The position numbers were made by a program, and so were the translations under genes. A stretch of DNA of 64,000 nucleotides from Streptomyces sp. P9-A2 (GTDB lineage: Bacteria; Actinomycetota; Actinomycetes; Streptomycetales; Streptomycetaceae). The notes under the pieces are model-generated. The model was not told the origin of the DNA and made no database searches. It saw nothing but the letters and a program-made list of their open reading frames with translations. Shown here piece by piece: positions 63,396-64,000 of the stretch (position 1 is its first letter; each line of letters begins with the position of its first letter). The stretch covers positions 7,316,001-7,380,000 of the forward strand of contig NZ_JAZIFX010000001.1 in NCBI RefSeq assembly GCF_036634175.1, written 5' to 3'.

Positions 63396-64000
63396 TCGGC
63401 CTCGTGCTGGCGGCCGGCGCCGGACGGCGTCTGCGTCCCTACACCGACACCCTGCCCAAGGCGCTGGTGCCGGTGGGGCCCGCGGGTATAGAGGGCGAAC
63501 CGACGGTCCTGGACCTCACCCTCGGCAACTTCGCCGAGATCGGCCTGACCGAGGCCGCCGTCATCGTCGGCTACCGCAAGGAGGCCGTGTACGAGCGCAA
63601 GGCGGCCCTGGAGCAGAAGTACGGCCTCAAGCTCACCCTCATCGACAACGACAAGGCCGAGGAGTGGAACAACGCCTACTCCCTGTGGTGCGGTCGGGAC
63701 GCCCTCAAGGACGGCGTGATCCTCGTCAACGGCGACACCGTGCACCCGGTCTCCGTCGAGAAGACGCTCCTCGCCGCCCGCGGTGAGGGCAGGCGGATCA
63801 TCCTCGCCCTCGACACCGTGAAATCACTCGCGGACGAGGAGATGAAGGTCGTCGCCGACCCCGGCAAGGGCGTGACGAGGATCACCAAGCTCATGGACCC
63901 CGCCGAGGCCACCGGCGAGTACATCGGCGTCACCCTCATCGAGGGCGACGCCGCCCCCGAGCTCGTCGACGCGCTGAAGACCGTGTGGGAGACCGACCCG
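63392..64000 (+). CDS. Sugar/choline-type nucleotidyltransferase (partial, runs off the window)
   Basis: The gene starts at ATG 63392, overlapping the previous stop, with GAAGGAG upstream. It begins GLVLAAGAGRRLRPYTDTLP with the Lys of LPKALVPVG, then VIVGYRKEAVYERKAALEQK and VILVNGDTVHPVS. That is the nucleotide-binding half of MobA/GlmU-like pyrophosphorylases, closest in layout to phosphocholine or inositol-phosphate cytidylyltransferases. Coupled with the CDP-alcohol transferase it suggests a two-step route: activation to CDP-X, then transfer to a lipid or alcohol acceptor. Two hundred and three codons are visible; the C-terminus is outside. Confidence 0.88.
   Translation, partial: MIGLVLAAGAGRRLRPYTDTLPKALVPVGPAGIEGEPTVLDLTLGNFAEIGLTEAAVIVGYRKEAVYERKAALEQKYGLKLTLIDNDKAEEWNNAYSLWCGRDALKDGVILVNGDTVHPVSVEKTLLAARGEGRRIILALDTVKSLADEEMKVVADPGKGVTRITKLMDPAEATGEYIGVTLIEGDAAPELVDALKTVWETDP

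Overview
The window is actinobacterial chromosome, almost certainly Streptomyces. GC and third-position GC are very high, GTG and TTG starts are common, and there are a WhiB-like protein, an SsgA-like sporulation protein, the pcaV/pca cluster, a two-domain laccase and an LPFR small protein. From memory, the order pcaL-pcaV, laccase, lacI, wbl, ABC-F, ssgD, endonuclease V, fadB, tex, idi, CDF transporter matches the S. coelicolor SCO6697-SCO6755 stretch. That correspondence could not be checked here.

Region 1 (1-2.7 kb) is a rearranged patch. The 5' end of a substrate-binding lipoprotein gene (minus strand) abuts the middle of an IclR gene (plus strand), and the IclR gene is split by a 1.84-kb insertion encoding a TnpB-like RuvC nuclease without a zinc ribbon. 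Region 2 (2.7-11 kb) holds a DoxX-like protein; a possible redox or nitrosative-stress module (hemerythrin-DUF2249 protein, ferredoxin, Cys-rich HTH regulator, membrane protein, cytochrome oxidase subunit I); a drug/metabolite transporter operon; and a TetR gene. Between the transporter operon and the TetR gene is an array of operator-like palindromes on a strict 16-bp period. Region 3 (11-19.5 kb) has a large STAND/LAL-type ATPase without an HTH and the protocatechuate operon pcaHGBL with its MarR regulator pcaV. pcaI, pcaJ and pcaF are missing, and the first codons of pcaI appear to survive in front of pcaH.

Region 4 (19.5-32 kb) holds a DUF3048 lipoprotein, a Zn alcohol dehydrogenase, a secreted redox cluster (ThuA/PQQ-type sugar dehydrogenase, cupredoxin/OmpL47/DUF1080 protein, divergent small laccase), LacI and Wbl regulators, and an acyl-ACP desaturase with three tandem palindromes upstream. 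Region 5 (31.6-38 kb) is bounded by two ~242-bp MITE-like elements in inverted orientation. Between them lie an ABC-F gene with an attenuator-like leader, an SGNH hydrolase, ssgD and an endonuclease V with an in-frame 36-bp duplication. Region 6 (38.4-43.9 kb) is a beta-oxidation operon (racemase, thiolase, FadB-type fusion) with a MerR regulator.

Region 7 (44.1-48 kb) is a secreted X-Pro dipeptidyl-peptidase gene interrupted exactly between two codons by an IS200/IS605-type element. Its tnpB is intact; its divergent tnpA is decayed. Region 8 (48-64 kb) is mostly core: BCCT transporter, D-amino-acid oxidase fragment, second ABC-F, Tex, LPFR small protein, enoyl-CoA hydratase, HdeD-like protein, RsbW-like ATPase, IPP isomerase, cation-efflux transporter, and a CDP-alcohol phosphatidyltransferase coupled to a nucleotidyltransferase that runs off the end. 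No tRNA, rRNA or CRISPR array was seen.
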